Shown piece by piece: positions 9,270-19,102 of a stretch of DNA of 64,000 nt. The notes beneath the pieces are model-generated. The model did no database searches. It was given only the letters and a program-made list of their open reading frames with translations, and was not told the DNA's origin. Origin of the DNA: Polaromonas sp047303325 (GTDB taxonomy: Bacteria > Pseudomonadota > Gammaproteobacteria > Burkholderiales > Burkholderiaceae_C). Position numbers and translations under genes: made by a program. The stretch is from contig NZ_JBKBEX010000011.1 in the NCBI RefSeq assembly GCF_047303325.1, positions 62,001 to 126,000 on the forward strand, in the 5' to 3' direction. The first letter of the stretch is position 1; every line of letters begins with the position of its first letter.

Positions 9270-9298
9270 AAAAAAGCCCGTCTTTGACGGGCTTTTTT
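9270..9298. terminator. bidirectional rho-independent terminator after rsmA
   Basis: Perfect inverted repeat: an A-run and GCCCGTC, loop TTT, then GACGGGC and a T-run. The A-tract on one side and T-tract on the other make it work on either strand, serving rsmA from the left and the barstar transcript from the right. Confidence 0.9.
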
Positions 9299-9329
9299 GC
9301 GGGCGCCTGCGGCGCCCTTGTCGTTTGCT

Positions 9330-9419
9330 TCAAGCAGCGGCGAGCCAGTAACCCGCGTTAAACGGGCTGCTCATGCGCAATGCCAGAGGTGACACGTCCA
9401 CCAGTTTGTCGGTAGGCAT
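9330..9419 (-). CDS. possible 29-residue microprotein downstream of barstar
   Basis: Short frame starting MPTDKLVDVSPLAL and ending GYWLAAA. An AAGGTG sequence lies 8 nt before the ATG, a fair ribosome-binding site. The frame is open further upstream, to an ATG at 9515 inside the barstar 3' end, but that ATG has no ribosome site. I do not recognise the peptide. It sits between the barstar stop and the terminator, so it would be the last gene of the RNase-barstar transcript. Real coding status is doubtful. Confidence 0.2.
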   Translation of the reverse strand: MPTDKLVDVSPLALRMSSPFNAGYWLAAA

Positions 9420-9493
9420 GACTTCTTCACCTTCTGCAACTGCTTGCTGGGCCTCATTCGCCCGATCCCCTTGGCCGATGTCTGGGGAGCGGG

Positions 9494-9943
9494 CTACAGA
9501 AAAGAATAGAAGCATCTGAACGGTATCTTTCGATCCGCCCAGTAGTCCGAGGCATCCCGGAAGATGTCGAGCAGTTGCTCGCGCGCTTCCTTGTCGAATT
9601 TGGCGTTGGCCGGAATCTGCTCGAGCACGACGATGAAGCCGGGCTGCGGGCCTGATTTGTGGACCAGGTCCGTCATGCAGTCGTACAACGCGTCGAAATT
9701 CTTGCCGAAGTGGGCCGGGAAGGTGTATTGCGCCGCAATCATGTCCAGCACGTCCTGCTTGCTCTGGGCATTGCCCAGGTTGGCGTACAGGAAATGCTGG
9801 TTCAGATGCGTTGCGGCATCCTGCAGGTCCTGCACCCGGAAGGCGCGTATGGATTGAACGATATTGGGCCGCACGCCGCGCAAGGGCGTTTCACCGTCCT
9901 TGCGCACCGGCGTTTCGTTGTCCCGACGAAGTGGTGTATCCAT
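9494..9943 (-). CDS. barstar-family ribonuclease inhibitor
   Basis: A 149-residue cytosolic protein. After an N-terminal extension of about 35 residues rich in charged repeats (TPLRRDNETPVRKDGETPLR), it shows the barstar fold, including FPAHFGKNFDALYDCMTDLV. The two Asp of NFDALYDC match the barstar residues that plug the RNase active site. It should protect the producer against the RNase encoded 53 nt upstream on the same strand. The start at 9943 precedes the extension; the longer frame upstream runs into the RNase gene. The N-terminal extension is not part of classical barstar and has no assigned role. Confidence 0.88.
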   Translation of the reverse strand: MDTPLRRDNETPVRKDGETPLRGVRPNIVQSIRAFRVQDLQDAATHLNQHFLYANLGNAQSKQDVLDMIAAQYTFPAHFGKNFDALYDCMTDLVHKSGPQPGFIVVLEQIPANAKFDKEAREQLLDIFRDASDYWADRKIPFRCFYSFL

Positions 9944-9996
9944 CTCCGCTACTCTTTCTCTGAAGTCAAAAACTCGTAATAACAACCACGGTTCAT

Positions 9997-10413
9997 TTAC
10001 TGAACGATTCTGCGAAAACTCGCATAGTGGTCGTCGGTGTAATAACAGGCATCCGGGGCGGTGGGTTTCAAGCCGCCACAAACAATGCGCCGGGCTCCCC
10101 GGCTGCGTTCATTGGGCGTTCGGACGGTGTATTCGCGGTAGTAACCGCGACGGTTGGCCGGAAGAAGTCGTTCCCGGTTGCCAAACACCACGCCGTCCTT
10201 GTCATGCCTGAACGGCCCACCCTGGTAAATCAGCGTCATCATGTCGCGCCCTTGGGGGGGCAATTGGGCCGCTGCAATCGTGCCGACCGGCGCCGGTGAA
10301 TCCGCGCCCTTGGCCTGCACCACGCTGGGGATTAGCCCGCTCAGGCTGGTTGCCAAGACCAGCAGGCCGGCCATTCTGGCTGCCTGCCGACGTCCCCACC
10401 CATTGCGCAACAT
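9997..10413 (-). CDS. secreted guanyl-specific ribonuclease, RNase Sa/N1/T1 family
   Basis: A 138-residue exported endoribonuclease. A signal peptide (twin basic start, hydrophobic core GLLVLATSLSGLIPSVV, cleavage near VQAKG) precedes the catalytic domain. Motifs: GGPFRHDKDGVVFGNRE, GYYREYTV with the catalytic Glu, RGARRIV with the phosphate-binding Arg, and DDHYASFRRI with the catalytic His. These match the microbial guanyl RNases. The barstar gene follows at once, giving a secreted toxin plus cytosolic inhibitor pair like barnase-barstar. Two Cys (IVCGG and DACYY) could form a disulfide. Possible roles are competition or phosphate scavenging; sequence does not decide. Confidence 0.88.
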   Translation of the reverse strand: MLRNGWGRRQAARMAGLLVLATSLSGLIPSVVQAKGADSPAPVGTIAAAQLPPQGRDMMTLIYQGGPFRHDKDGVVFGNRERLLPANRRGYYREYTVRTPNERSRGARRIVCGGLKPTAPDACYYTDDHYASFRRIVQ

Positions 10414-10492
10414 GAAAAAGAAGCCTTTCCTGAACCCAGGGTTCGCCCGCCGATTTCGGGTTAACCCTTAAATTTCAAGAGAGCTAGTTTGC

Positions 10493-10521
10493 CGCAAGTG
10501 GCTGGAAAACGCAAGTGGCTG
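10493..10521. promoter_or_regulatory. 12-bp direct repeat upstream of the RNase-barstar operon
   Basis: CGCAAGTGGCTG occurs twice, at 10493-10504 and 10510-10521, spaced 17 bp start to start, in an AT-richer island about 80-108 bp upstream of the RNase start. Tandem sites of this kind often bind a regulator; none can be named. Confidence 0.4.
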
Positions 10522-10527
10522 CTGAAA

Positions 10528-10562
10528 ATTTAGGCAGTAAAGAAGGGGCTTACTGCTTAAAT
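10528..10562 (-). terminator. stem-loop downstream of maeB, probable terminator
   Basis: A 13-bp stem with one G-U pair (arms around GGCAGTAA and TTACTGC) and a 9-nt loop lies 29-63 nt after the maeB stop. In the maeB direction it is followed by a short T-run. It separates maeB from the RNase-barstar operon on the same strand. Confidence 0.55.
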
Positions 10563-10590
10563 AAGTTAGTGCTGGCTATCTAATTAAGGC

Positions 10591-12909
<2,319 letters not shown>

Positions 12910-12968
12910 CAGCAGGGTCTCCAGCGGGGAACGGTCGGATGACCGTCAATTTCTTGTAAGGGTCTGCG

Positions 12969-12998
12969 ATTGTAGGCCGTTGGAGGGGAAAACCCTAG
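12969..12998 (-). promoter_or_regulatory. candidate maeB promoter with CTAGGGTTTTCCC box
   Basis: Reading toward maeB, TACAAT at 12974-12969 fits a -10 hexamer about 60 bp before the ATG. The -35 position holds no TTGACA; it overlaps CTAGGGTTTTCCC (12998-12986), whose GGG-TTTT-CCC core is an inverted repeat. This layout suggests an activator-dependent promoter. Confidence 0.4.
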
Positions 12999-13121
12999 TA
13001 AGTGAATCTACGCAAAAAGGTGGATCGCTTTTGACTTTTCAGCACAGAAAGCCGCGTTGCCGTGAAGCTGGTTCACGATGGCGGCGTGTAGATGCTTTTT
13101 GGACGCTGTAAGCGCGAAATA

Positions 13122-13151
13122 CAAAACAGCAAGCCGGGCCGGTCGCCCGGC
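13122..13151 (-). terminator. probable terminator of the liv operon
   Basis: Three bases after the livF stop, the leftward strand forms GCCGGGC - GACCG - GCCCGGC, a 7-bp all-GC stem, followed by TTGCTGTTTTG. Confidence 0.6.
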
Positions 13152-13154
13152 CGC

Positions 13155-13871
13155 TCAGCGTGCTACGCCCAGCAAATGGTCCAGGCGCTCGGGCTGCTCG
13201 CGCAGCGCCTGGGCCGTGCCCGTGTGCACCACCATGCCGCGGTCCAGCACAACGGCGCTGTCGGAAATCGCCAGGATGGCCTGCGGATGCTGCTCCACGA
13301 TGATGGCGCTCAGGCCCTCTTCGCGCGTGATGCGGCGTATGGCGCGCAACAGCTCTTCCACGATGATGGGCGCCAGGCCTTCCAGCGGCTCGTCGAGCAG
13401 CAGCAGTTTCGGGTTAAGCACCAGCGCCCGGCCCACGGCCAGCATCTGCTGCTCGCCGCCCGACAGCTGCGTGCCCAGGTTGGTCTTGCGCTCGGCCAGG
13501 CGCGGGAACATGGCGTACACCCCATCGGGGTTCCACTTGCCCGGCCGCGCCACCGCCGTCAGGTTCTCGTGCACCGTCAGCGACTTGAAGATGTTGCGCT
13601 CCTGCGGCACCCAGCCTATGCCGGCCGCTGCGCGTTCGTGCGAGGGCAACTGGTGCAGCGCGACCATGGATGCGCCCGCGCCGAAGGCGATGGCCCCGCC
13701 GTGCTGGCGCGTCGCGCCCGCCAGGGTGTTGATCAGCGTGGTCTTGCCGGTGCCGTTGCGGCCCAGCAGCGCGAGCGTCTGGCCCTCACCCAGCGAGAAC
13801 GAGACCTCGTGCAGCACCACCGCCTCGCCATAGCCGGCGCGCAGTTTGTCGACCTTGAGCAGTTCAGCCAT
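13155..13871 (-). CDS. livF: branched-chain-type ABC transporter ATP-binding protein LivF-like
   Basis: A 238-residue ATPase of a HAAT-type importer. Walker A is GRNGTGKTT, the signature is LSGGEQQML, Walker B is LLLLDEPLEGLAP, and the switch His is in IIVEQH. The short form without the C-terminal extension found in LivG identifies it as LivF. I chose the start at 13871 (MAELLKV) over an upstream Met because it overlaps the livG stop by only 8 nt. It is last in the leftward operon livK-H-M-G-F. The adjacent vanAB genes suggest an aromatic acid rather than an amino acid substrate; this is inference from context. Confidence 0.9.
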   Translation of the reverse strand: MAELLKVDKLRAGYGEAVVLHEVSFSLGEGQTLALLGRNGTGKTTLINTLAGATRQHGGAIAFGAGASMVALHQLPSHERAAAGIGWVPQERNIFKSLTVHENLTAVARPGKWNPDGVYAMFPRLAERKTNLGTQLSGGEQQMLAVGRALVLNPKLLLLDEPLEGLAPIIVEELLRAIRRITREEGLSAIIVEQHPQAILAISDSAVVLDRGMVVHTGTAQALREQPERLDHLLGVAR

Positions 13872-14640
13872 GGACAGCCTCCTCGCCATGGCCCAGATAG
13901 ACCGCCTTGACCTGGGGGTCGGCCGCGATCTGCTCGGGCGTGCCTTCGGTCAGCAGCGTGCCGTTGACCAGCACCGTCATGGTGGTGGCGAAACTGAACA
14001 CCAGGTCCATGTCGTGTTCGATCAGCAGCACCGAAACGTCGGCGGGCAGCGCGGCCACAGTTTGCAGCAGCTCCTCGCGCTCGCCGGCCGGCACGCCCGC
14101 CACGGGCTCGTCCAGCAGCAGCACGCGCGGTTCGCAGGCCAGCGCCACAGCGATCTCCAGCAGGCGGCGCTTGCCGTAGGCCAGCACGCGGGTCGGCTGG
14201 TCCATGACCTCCGTCAGGTGGAACTGTTCCAGCAACTGTTCGCAGCGCTCGGCCACGGCCCGGTTGCGCCCCAGCGGCTGCCACCATTTCGCGCCCAGGC
14301 CCACCTGCTGCGACACGGTGAGCGCCAGCGTCTGCAGCGGCGTGAGCGAATCAAAAAGCTGGTTGATCTGGAAGGTGCGCACCATGCCGCGCTTGACGCG
14401 CTGGTGCGGCGCCAGCCGCGTGATGTCCTCGCCCTCGAGGAAGATGCGGCCCTCGGTGGGTTGCAGCACGCCCGTCAGCAGGTTGACCAGCGTGGTCTTG
14501 CCCGCGCCGTTGGGTCCTATGAGCGCATGGCGCGCGCCGCGCCGCAGGTTCAGGCTCACGTTGTTGGTCGCCGCGATGCCGCCGAAGCGCATCACCAGGC
14601 CTTGCGCGGACAACACCGCGTCCTGGACCGGCGCGCTCAT
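13864..14640 (-). CDS. livG: branched-chain-type ABC transporter ATP-binding protein LivG-like
   Basis: A 258-residue ATPase subunit. Walker A is GPNGAGKTT; the signature region is YGKRRLLEIAVAL, the diverged LivG form; Walker B is LLLDEPVAGVPAGE; the switch is LLIEHDMDLVF. The C-terminal extension typical of LivG (GTPEQIAADPQVKAVYLGHGE) is present. It overlaps livM at its start (ATGA) and livF at its end, showing tight translational coupling. The partner ATPase is LivF and the membrane partners are LivH and LivM. Confidence 0.92.
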   Translation of the reverse strand: MSAPVQDAVLSAQGLVMRFGGIAATNNVSLNLRRGARHALIGPNGAGKTTLVNLLTGVLQPTEGRIFLEGEDITRLAPHQRVKRGMVRTFQINQLFDSLTPLQTLALTVSQQVGLGAKWWQPLGRNRAVAERCEQLLEQFHLTEVMDQPTRVLAYGKRRLLEIAVALACEPRVLLLDEPVAGVPAGEREELLQTVAALPADVSVLLIEHDMDLVFSFATTMTVLVNGTLLTEGTPEQIAADPQVKAVYLGHGEEAVHG

Positions 14641-15608
14641 GGCCGCCCTCCGCGCTGCGGCAGCCAGGTCCAGGGCCGGACCAGCCGTTCGCGGCCCACC
14701 AGCACCAGCACCACCAGGAAAAGGCCTATCCAGAAGGTCCAGTATTGCGGCGTGATGGACGAAAGCGCGTCCTGCATCAGCTTGAACACAATCGCCCCCG
14801 CCACGCCGCCGTACAGCCAGCCCACGCCGCCCACCACCAGGATCAGCAGCACATCGGCAGAGCGGTGGAATTCGAACAAATCCAGCGAAGCGAAGCCGGT
14901 GGTCTGCGTCAACAGCGCGCCGGCCGCGCCCGCCACACCGGCCGCCACCGTGTAGACCACCGCAAGCCGGGACCCAACCGGTATGCCGATCGCCATGGCG
15001 CGCAGGCGGTTGTCGCGTATGGCCTTGAGCGTCGCGCCCAGCGGTGAATGCACCAGGCGGCGCATCAGCACAAACAGGATCAGCAGCACGGTCAGCGAGT
15101 AATAGGCGCCGGTGCGGCCTGAGAGGTCGAATTCGAAGCGGCCCAGCAGCGGGCCCATGACCACGCCCTGCAGGCCGTCGGCCCCGCCGGTCAGCCAGTC
15201 CAGCTTGTTGGCCAGCTCCAGCAAGATCAGCGCCACGCCTAGCGTCACCATGAGCCGCGTGAGGTCGCTGCCGCGCAGAATGGTCAGCGAACAGACCGCG
15301 CCCAGCAGCGTGGCGGTGGTCATGCCCACGGCCAGGCCCAGCAGCGGGTCGGGCATGACCAGCTTGGCGAACAGCGCCGCGGCATAACCGCCTATGCCGA
15401 AGAAGGCCGCATGGCCCAGGGAGACGATGCCGGTGTAGCCCAGCACCAGGTCCAGCGATACCGCGAACAGCGCGACGATGGCAATCTCGTTGATGAGGGA
15501 GGCATGGCTGGGCATCAGCACCGGCGCGGCGAATGCGACGAGCCAGAGCACCGGCTCCCAGGGTTTCCAGCGGCTGCTCTTGAGCAGCGATGTCTGGGTG
15601 TTGCTCAT
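14637..15608 (-). CDS. livM: branched-chain-type ABC transporter permease LivM-like
   Basis: A 323-residue inner-membrane permease. The motif LDLVLGYTGIVSLGHAAFFGIGGYAAAL is split here as GYTGIVSLGHAAFFGIGGY, the conserved LivM/LivH cytosolic loop region. About 8-9 hydrophobic segments follow. I chose 15608 (MSNTQTSLLKS) because livH ends at 15610, leaving a 1-nt gap; an upstream Met would overlap livH. It pairs with LivH to form the membrane channel. Confidence 0.9.
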   Translation of the reverse strand: MSNTQTSLLKSSRWKPWEPVLWLVAFAAPVLMPSHASLINEIAIVALFAVSLDLVLGYTGIVSLGHAAFFGIGGYAAALFAKLVMPDPLLGLAVGMTTATLLGAVCSLTILRGSDLTRLMVTLGVALILLELANKLDWLTGGADGLQGVVMGPLLGRFEFDLSGRTGAYYSLTVLLILFVLMRRLVHSPLGATLKAIRDNRLRAMAIGIPVGSRLAVVYTVAAGVAGAAGALLTQTTGFASLDLFEFHRSADVLLILVVGGVGWLYGGVAGAIVFKLMQDALSSITPQYWTFWIGLFLVVLVLVGRERLVRPWTWLPQRGGRP

Positions 15609-15609
15609 G

Positions 15610-16482
15610 CTATTTGCCTCCCTTGCGCACAAAGAGGCCCTGCGGCCGCCAGATCAGGATCACGATCATCAGGCTGTAGACGATGAAGGCGCCCAGCTTG
15701 GGGATGTAGTACTTGCCTGCCACGTCGGCGATGCCCAGCAGCAGCGCGGCCAGCAGCGGCCCGGTGATCGACGAGGTGCCGCCCACGGCCACCACGATCA
15801 GGAAATAAATCATGAACTTGAGCGGAAAGCCCGGGTCCAGGCCCAGCACCTCGGCGCCCAGCGCGCCGCCCAGGCCGGCCAGGCCCGAGCCCACGGCGAA
15901 GGTCGAGAGGAACACGATGTTGACGTTGATGCCCAGGCCGGCCGCCACACGCTGGTCGTCCACCGAAGCGCGTAGCCGGCTGCCGAAACGCGTGCTCGCC
16001 AGCAGGTACTGCAGGCCCACCGTCAGCGCCGCGCAGACCGCGATGATGAACAGCCGGTAGTGGCCCATGCCCAGCATCCAGGCGCCGCTGCCGATCTCGG
16101 TGCGGCCCTTGAGCCATTGCGGCAGCTGCACGATTTGCTGTGTCGAGCCGACAAAATAGTCCACGCTGGCCACCGCCATGAACACCAGGCCGATGGAAAA
16201 CAGCACCTGGTCCAGGTGCGGCTTGTTGTAAAGCGGCCGGTACAGCGTGCGCTCCAGCACGCCGCCCAGCAGCGCCGAGCCGGCAAAGGCCAGCGGCAGG
16301 CACAGCAAAAAGGGCACACCGAAATGCTGCATCAGCAGCACGGTGATGTAGCCGCCGGCCATGGCGAAGGCGCCGTGCGCGAGGTTGATGAAATTCATCA
16401 AGCCCATGGTCACCGCCAGGCCCACCGCCAGGATGAACAGCAGCATGCCGTAGGCGATACCGTCAAAAAGAAGGGTCAGCAT
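15610..16482 (-). CDS. livH: branched-chain-type ABC transporter permease LivH-like
   Basis: A 290-residue inner-membrane permease beginning MLTLLFDGIAYGML, with the LivH signature MGLMNFINLAHGAFAMAGGY near residue 26. About eight membrane helices are visible, and the ATPase-contact loop is VAAGLGINVNIVFLSTFAVGSGLAG. It forms the heterodimeric channel with LivM. It is separated from the binding-protein gene by 128 bp that hold a dispersed repeat (16538-16610), which may uncouple expression of the binding protein from that of the membrane subunits. Confidence 0.92.
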   Translation of the reverse strand: MLTLLFDGIAYGMLLFILAVGLAVTMGLMNFINLAHGAFAMAGGYITVLLMQHFGVPFLLCLPLAFAGSALLGGVLERTLYRPLYNKPHLDQVLFSIGLVFMAVASVDYFVGSTQQIVQLPQWLKGRTEIGSGAWMLGMGHYRLFIIAVCAALTVGLQYLLASTRFGSRLRASVDDQRVAAGLGINVNIVFLSTFAVGSGLAGLGGALGAEVLGLDPGFPLKFMIYFLIVVAVGGTSSITGPLLAALLLGIADVAGKYYIPKLGAFIVYSLMIVILIWRPQGLFVRKGGK

Positions 16483-16537
16483 GCTTTGGCCGGAGGATCA
16501 GTGTTTGCTTGAAAGAGGTCCATGCCAGGAACGGCGC

Positions 16538-16610
16538 GGAACCGGCTTTGCCGGGCCGCAGAGGTTGCCCCCAGCAGGGGGGAGGCGACGCGAAGCGGCG
16601 CTTCGGGGGG
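16538..16610. repeat. GC-rich dispersed intergenic repeat, copy B
   Basis: Between livK and livH. Module order on the plus strand: GGAACCGGCTTTGCCGG hairpin, then a C-run/G-run hairpin (CCCCC AGCA GGGGGG), then GCGAAGCGGCGCTTCGGGGG, ending directly at the livK stop codon. Same architecture as 19029-19098. Confidence 0.65.
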
Positions 16611-17783
16611 TTACTTACTCTTGCCGGGATCTTTCACGTCCTTGATCACGTCAAATTCCACGTTGTAAAGCTGGCCGTCCTTTTTCTCGACCTTACGCAG
16701 GTAGACGTCCTGCACGATGTCGCGCGTCTGCGCGTCGATGAAGATCTTGCCGCGCGGGCTTTCAAACAGCTGGCCCTTCATGGCCGCGAGCAGCGCGTCG
16801 CCGCCGCCCTGGCCCTTGCTGGTTTTGAGCGCCTCATAAATCACGCGCATGCCGTCATAGCCGCCGACGGCCATGAAGTTGGGCCGCAGGCCCTTGTTGG
16901 CCTTGGAAAAAGCCTCCACAAACTTCTTGTTTACGGCCGAGGGATGCGCCGCTGAGTAGTGGTGCGAGGTGACCACGCCCAGCGCGCCGTCGCCCATGTC
17001 GTTGAGCTGGTCGTCGTCCGTCACGTCACCAGTCGCGATCAGCCGTATGCCGGCCTTGTCCAGGCCGCGCTCGAGGAACTGCTTCATCACCGCCGCACCC
17101 GCGCCCGAAGGCACAAAGACGAACAGCGCGTCGGGTTTGTTGTCCCGGACCTTTTGCAGGAAGGGCGCGAAGTCCGGGTTGCGCAGCGGCACGCGCAGCG
17201 CGTCGGTCACTTCGCCGCCGTTGAAGGTCAGGCGGTCCTTGAAGAACTTTTCGGCGTCTATGCCGGGGCCGTAATCAGACACCAGCGTGACCACCTTCTT
17301 GATGCCGTTCTTGGGTGCCCAGTCGGCCAGCGCGACCGAGACCTGCGGCAAGGTGAAGCTGCTGCGTACGATATAGGGCGAGGCCTGCGTGATGCTGGAG
17401 GTCGCCGCCGCCATCACCACCATAGGCGTCTTCGATTGCGTCGCGATGGGCGCGGTGGCCAGGGCCGAGGGCGTGATGCCGAAACCGGCCAGCACATTGA
17501 CCTTGTCGTTGACCACCAGCTCCTGCGCCAGGCGGCGCGTGGTGTCCGGCAGCGAGGTGTCGTCCTTCACGATCAGCTGTATCTTCTTGCCCGCCACGGT
17601 GTCGCCGTTTTGCGCCATGTAAAGCCGCGCGGCCGCCTCGATCTGCCGGCCGGTGGTGGCCTGCTGGCCCGTCATCGGCAGGATCAGGCCTATCTTGAAG
17701 GTGTTGTCCTGGGCCAGCACGGGGCCGGCGGCAAGTGTGGCGGCCGCCAGCGCGGCGGCGGTAAGAAAGCTACGTTTTTTCAT
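16611..17783 (-). CDS. livK: ABC transporter substrate-binding protein, LivK/aromatic-acid type
   Basis: A 390-residue periplasmic binding protein. The signal peptide is MKKRSFLTAAALAAATLA, ending near VLAQD; the mature start FKIGLILPMTGQQA is typical of type I periplasmic binding proteins of the Leu/Ile/Val family. The start at 17783 has the ribosome site GGAGAC 5 nt upstream. It captures the ligand and hands it to LivHM. Family members next to aromatic degradation genes often bind benzoate-like compounds, so vanillate or a relative is a reasonable guess, not shown by sequence. A palindrome at 17880 probably controls it. Confidence 0.9.
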   Translation of the reverse strand: MKKRSFLTAAALAAATLAAGPVLAQDNTFKIGLILPMTGQQATTGRQIEAAARLYMAQNGDTVAGKKIQLIVKDDTSLPDTTRRLAQELVVNDKVNVLAGFGITPSALATAPIATQSKTPMVVMAAATSSITQASPYIVRSSFTLPQVSVALADWAPKNGIKKVVTLVSDYGPGIDAEKFFKDRLTFNGGEVTDALRVPLRNPDFAPFLQKVRDNKPDALFVFVPSGAGAAVMKQFLERGLDKAGIRLIATGDVTDDDQLNDMGDGALGVVTSHHYSAAHPSAVNKKFVEAFSKANKGLRPNFMAVGGYDGMRVIYEALKTSKGQGGGDALLAAMKGQLFESPRGKIFIDAQTRDIVQDVYLRKVEKKDGQLYNVEFDVIKDVKDPGKSK

Positions 17784-17879
17784 GTTTGTCTCCTGGTGAT
17801 TTTTCAATGCTTGCCATTGCGCCCCGGCATGCGGCTGCAAAACGCTGCGAGTCTAGTCTGAGTGCGGTATCTGCACAAA

Positions 17880-17896
17880 TGTTCTTTATGCGAACA
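17880..17896 (-). promoter_or_regulatory. palindromic operator upstream of livK (IclR-like)
   Basis: TGTTCTTTATGCGAACA has perfect 5-bp arms TGTTC/GAACA, located about 100 bp before the livK start. It resembles the GTTCG-type sites of IclR-family aromatic catabolism regulators. Downstream toward livK a weak promoter (TTTGTG, 18 nt, TAGACT) is visible, just inside the operator edge. The rest of 17784-18003 holds no gene. Confidence 0.45.
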
Positions 17897-18003
17897 CCAT
17901 TGGGTTTTATTCTGTCGCGGGTCATCCCGTGGTTTGGTGCCTGTTCACCGACGTTGCGCGATCATCGCGCGCATGGCCCGGTGATCGCACACAAGTTGCC
18001 TTG

Positions 18004-18987
18004 TCAAAGATCAGGCCGGTAGGAAGAATCCAGCGTCACCGAGCCGACCACCCGTGAGACACAGGCGCACAGCCGCCTGTTCCCCTGTTTTTCATGTTCG
18101 CTCAGAAAAACGTCGCGGTGGTCGATCTCGCCGTCCAGCGCCAGCACGTCCAGCGTGCACAGGCCGCATTCGCCGCGCTTGCAGTCGGACACCGCCTCCA
18201 CGCCGGCCAGCTCCAGCGCGTCCAGCAGGCTGCAGTCGGCCGGCACGGTGATGTCCAGCGCATGGCGCGGAATCCGCACCCGGAAGGCCTGCGGTGCGAA
18301 ACGCCCGCTGTTGCCGAAGGTCTCGTAACGCAGGTCGGTCGCCGGCCGGCCCGAGGCCTCCCAAGCGTGGCGCGCCGCGTCCAGCATGGGCACGGGGCCG
18401 CAGACATACATTTGCGCGCCGGCGGGCAGTGCCGCGATCTCGGCGGCGAAATCGATGCGCGCATCGACGGCCGCATGCAGTCGCGGCCCCAGGCAGGCCT
18501 GCAGCGCTTCGCCGTAAGCCAGCTCGGCTTCGCTGCGCACGCCGTACAGCATGCGCAGCGGCCGACCCGATTGGGCGCACCGGCCCGCCAGCGTTTGGGC
18601 CATGCCCAGCAGCGGCGTGATGCCTATGCCGCCGGCCACCAGCAGATAGGCCGGCGCGTTGAGGTCCAGCGGGAAATGGTTGTGCGGCCCGCTCAGCTGT
18701 AGCCGGTCGCCGGCGGCCAGCTGCCACATCGCACGCGAGCCGCCGCGGCCGTCGTCCAGCCGCTTCACCGCGATACGCCAGCTTTGCCCGTCGGGCTCAC
18801 CGACCAGAGAATAGGAGCGCTGCTGCGGCCTGCCGCCCACCAGCAGCTGCACCTGCAGGTGACTGCCCGGTTCGTGGCGCGGCACGCCCTGCCCGTCCGC
18901 GGGGCGTATGCGGAACTCGCGCACGGTCGGCGTGAGATCGTGGATGGATTCAATGACCGCATCGGTCCAAGTAGCGCTGGCTCTCAT
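18004..18987 (-). CDS. vanB: vanillate O-demethylase-type ferredoxin oxidoreductase subunit (VanB-like)
   Basis: A 327-residue class IA reductase passing electrons from NADH through FMN and a [2Fe-2S] cluster to a Rieske oxygenase. Order of domains: flavin domain (RSYSLVGEPDG), NAD domain (LLVAGGIGITPLLGMAQTL, MYVCGPVPMLDAA), and C-terminal plant-type ferredoxin with CKRGECGLC and a fourth Cys in RRLCACVSR. The domain order is that of the phthalate dioxygenase reductase group, to which VanB belongs. Its oxygenase is the vanA product upstream on the same strand; the GntR gene lies between them. Confidence 0.9.
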   Translation of the reverse strand: MRASATWTDAVIESIHDLTPTVREFRIRPADGQGVPRHEPGSHLQVQLLVGGRPQQRSYSLVGEPDGQSWRIAVKRLDDGRGGSRAMWQLAAGDRLQLSGPHNHFPLDLNAPAYLLVAGGIGITPLLGMAQTLAGRCAQSGRPLRMLYGVRSEAELAYGEALQACLGPRLHAAVDARIDFAAEIAALPAGAQMYVCGPVPMLDAARHAWEASGRPATDLRYETFGNSGRFAPQAFRVRIPRHALDITVPADCSLLDALELAGVEAVSDCKRGECGLCTLDVLALDGEIDHRDVFLSEHEKQGNRRLCACVSRVVGSVTLDSSYRPDL

Positions 18988-19028
18988 TCTTCAGTTCTCC
19001 GTGGTCTCTTCAATTCGCGAGCCACCGT

Positions 19029-19098
19029 GGAACCGGCTTCGCCGGGCCACTGGTGGCGCCCCCTTGAGGGGGAGGCGGCCGCAGGCCGCTTCGGGGGG
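19029..19098. repeat. GC-rich dispersed intergenic repeat, copy C
   Basis: Between the GntR gene and vanB. GGAACCGGCTTCGCCGG hairpin, then CCCCCTTGAGGGGG hairpin, then GCCGCAGGCCGCTTCGGGGGG, ending 4 bp before the GntR stop codon. Best match is copy B at 16538-16610. Confidence 0.65.
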
Positions 19099-19102
19099 AA
19101 CG

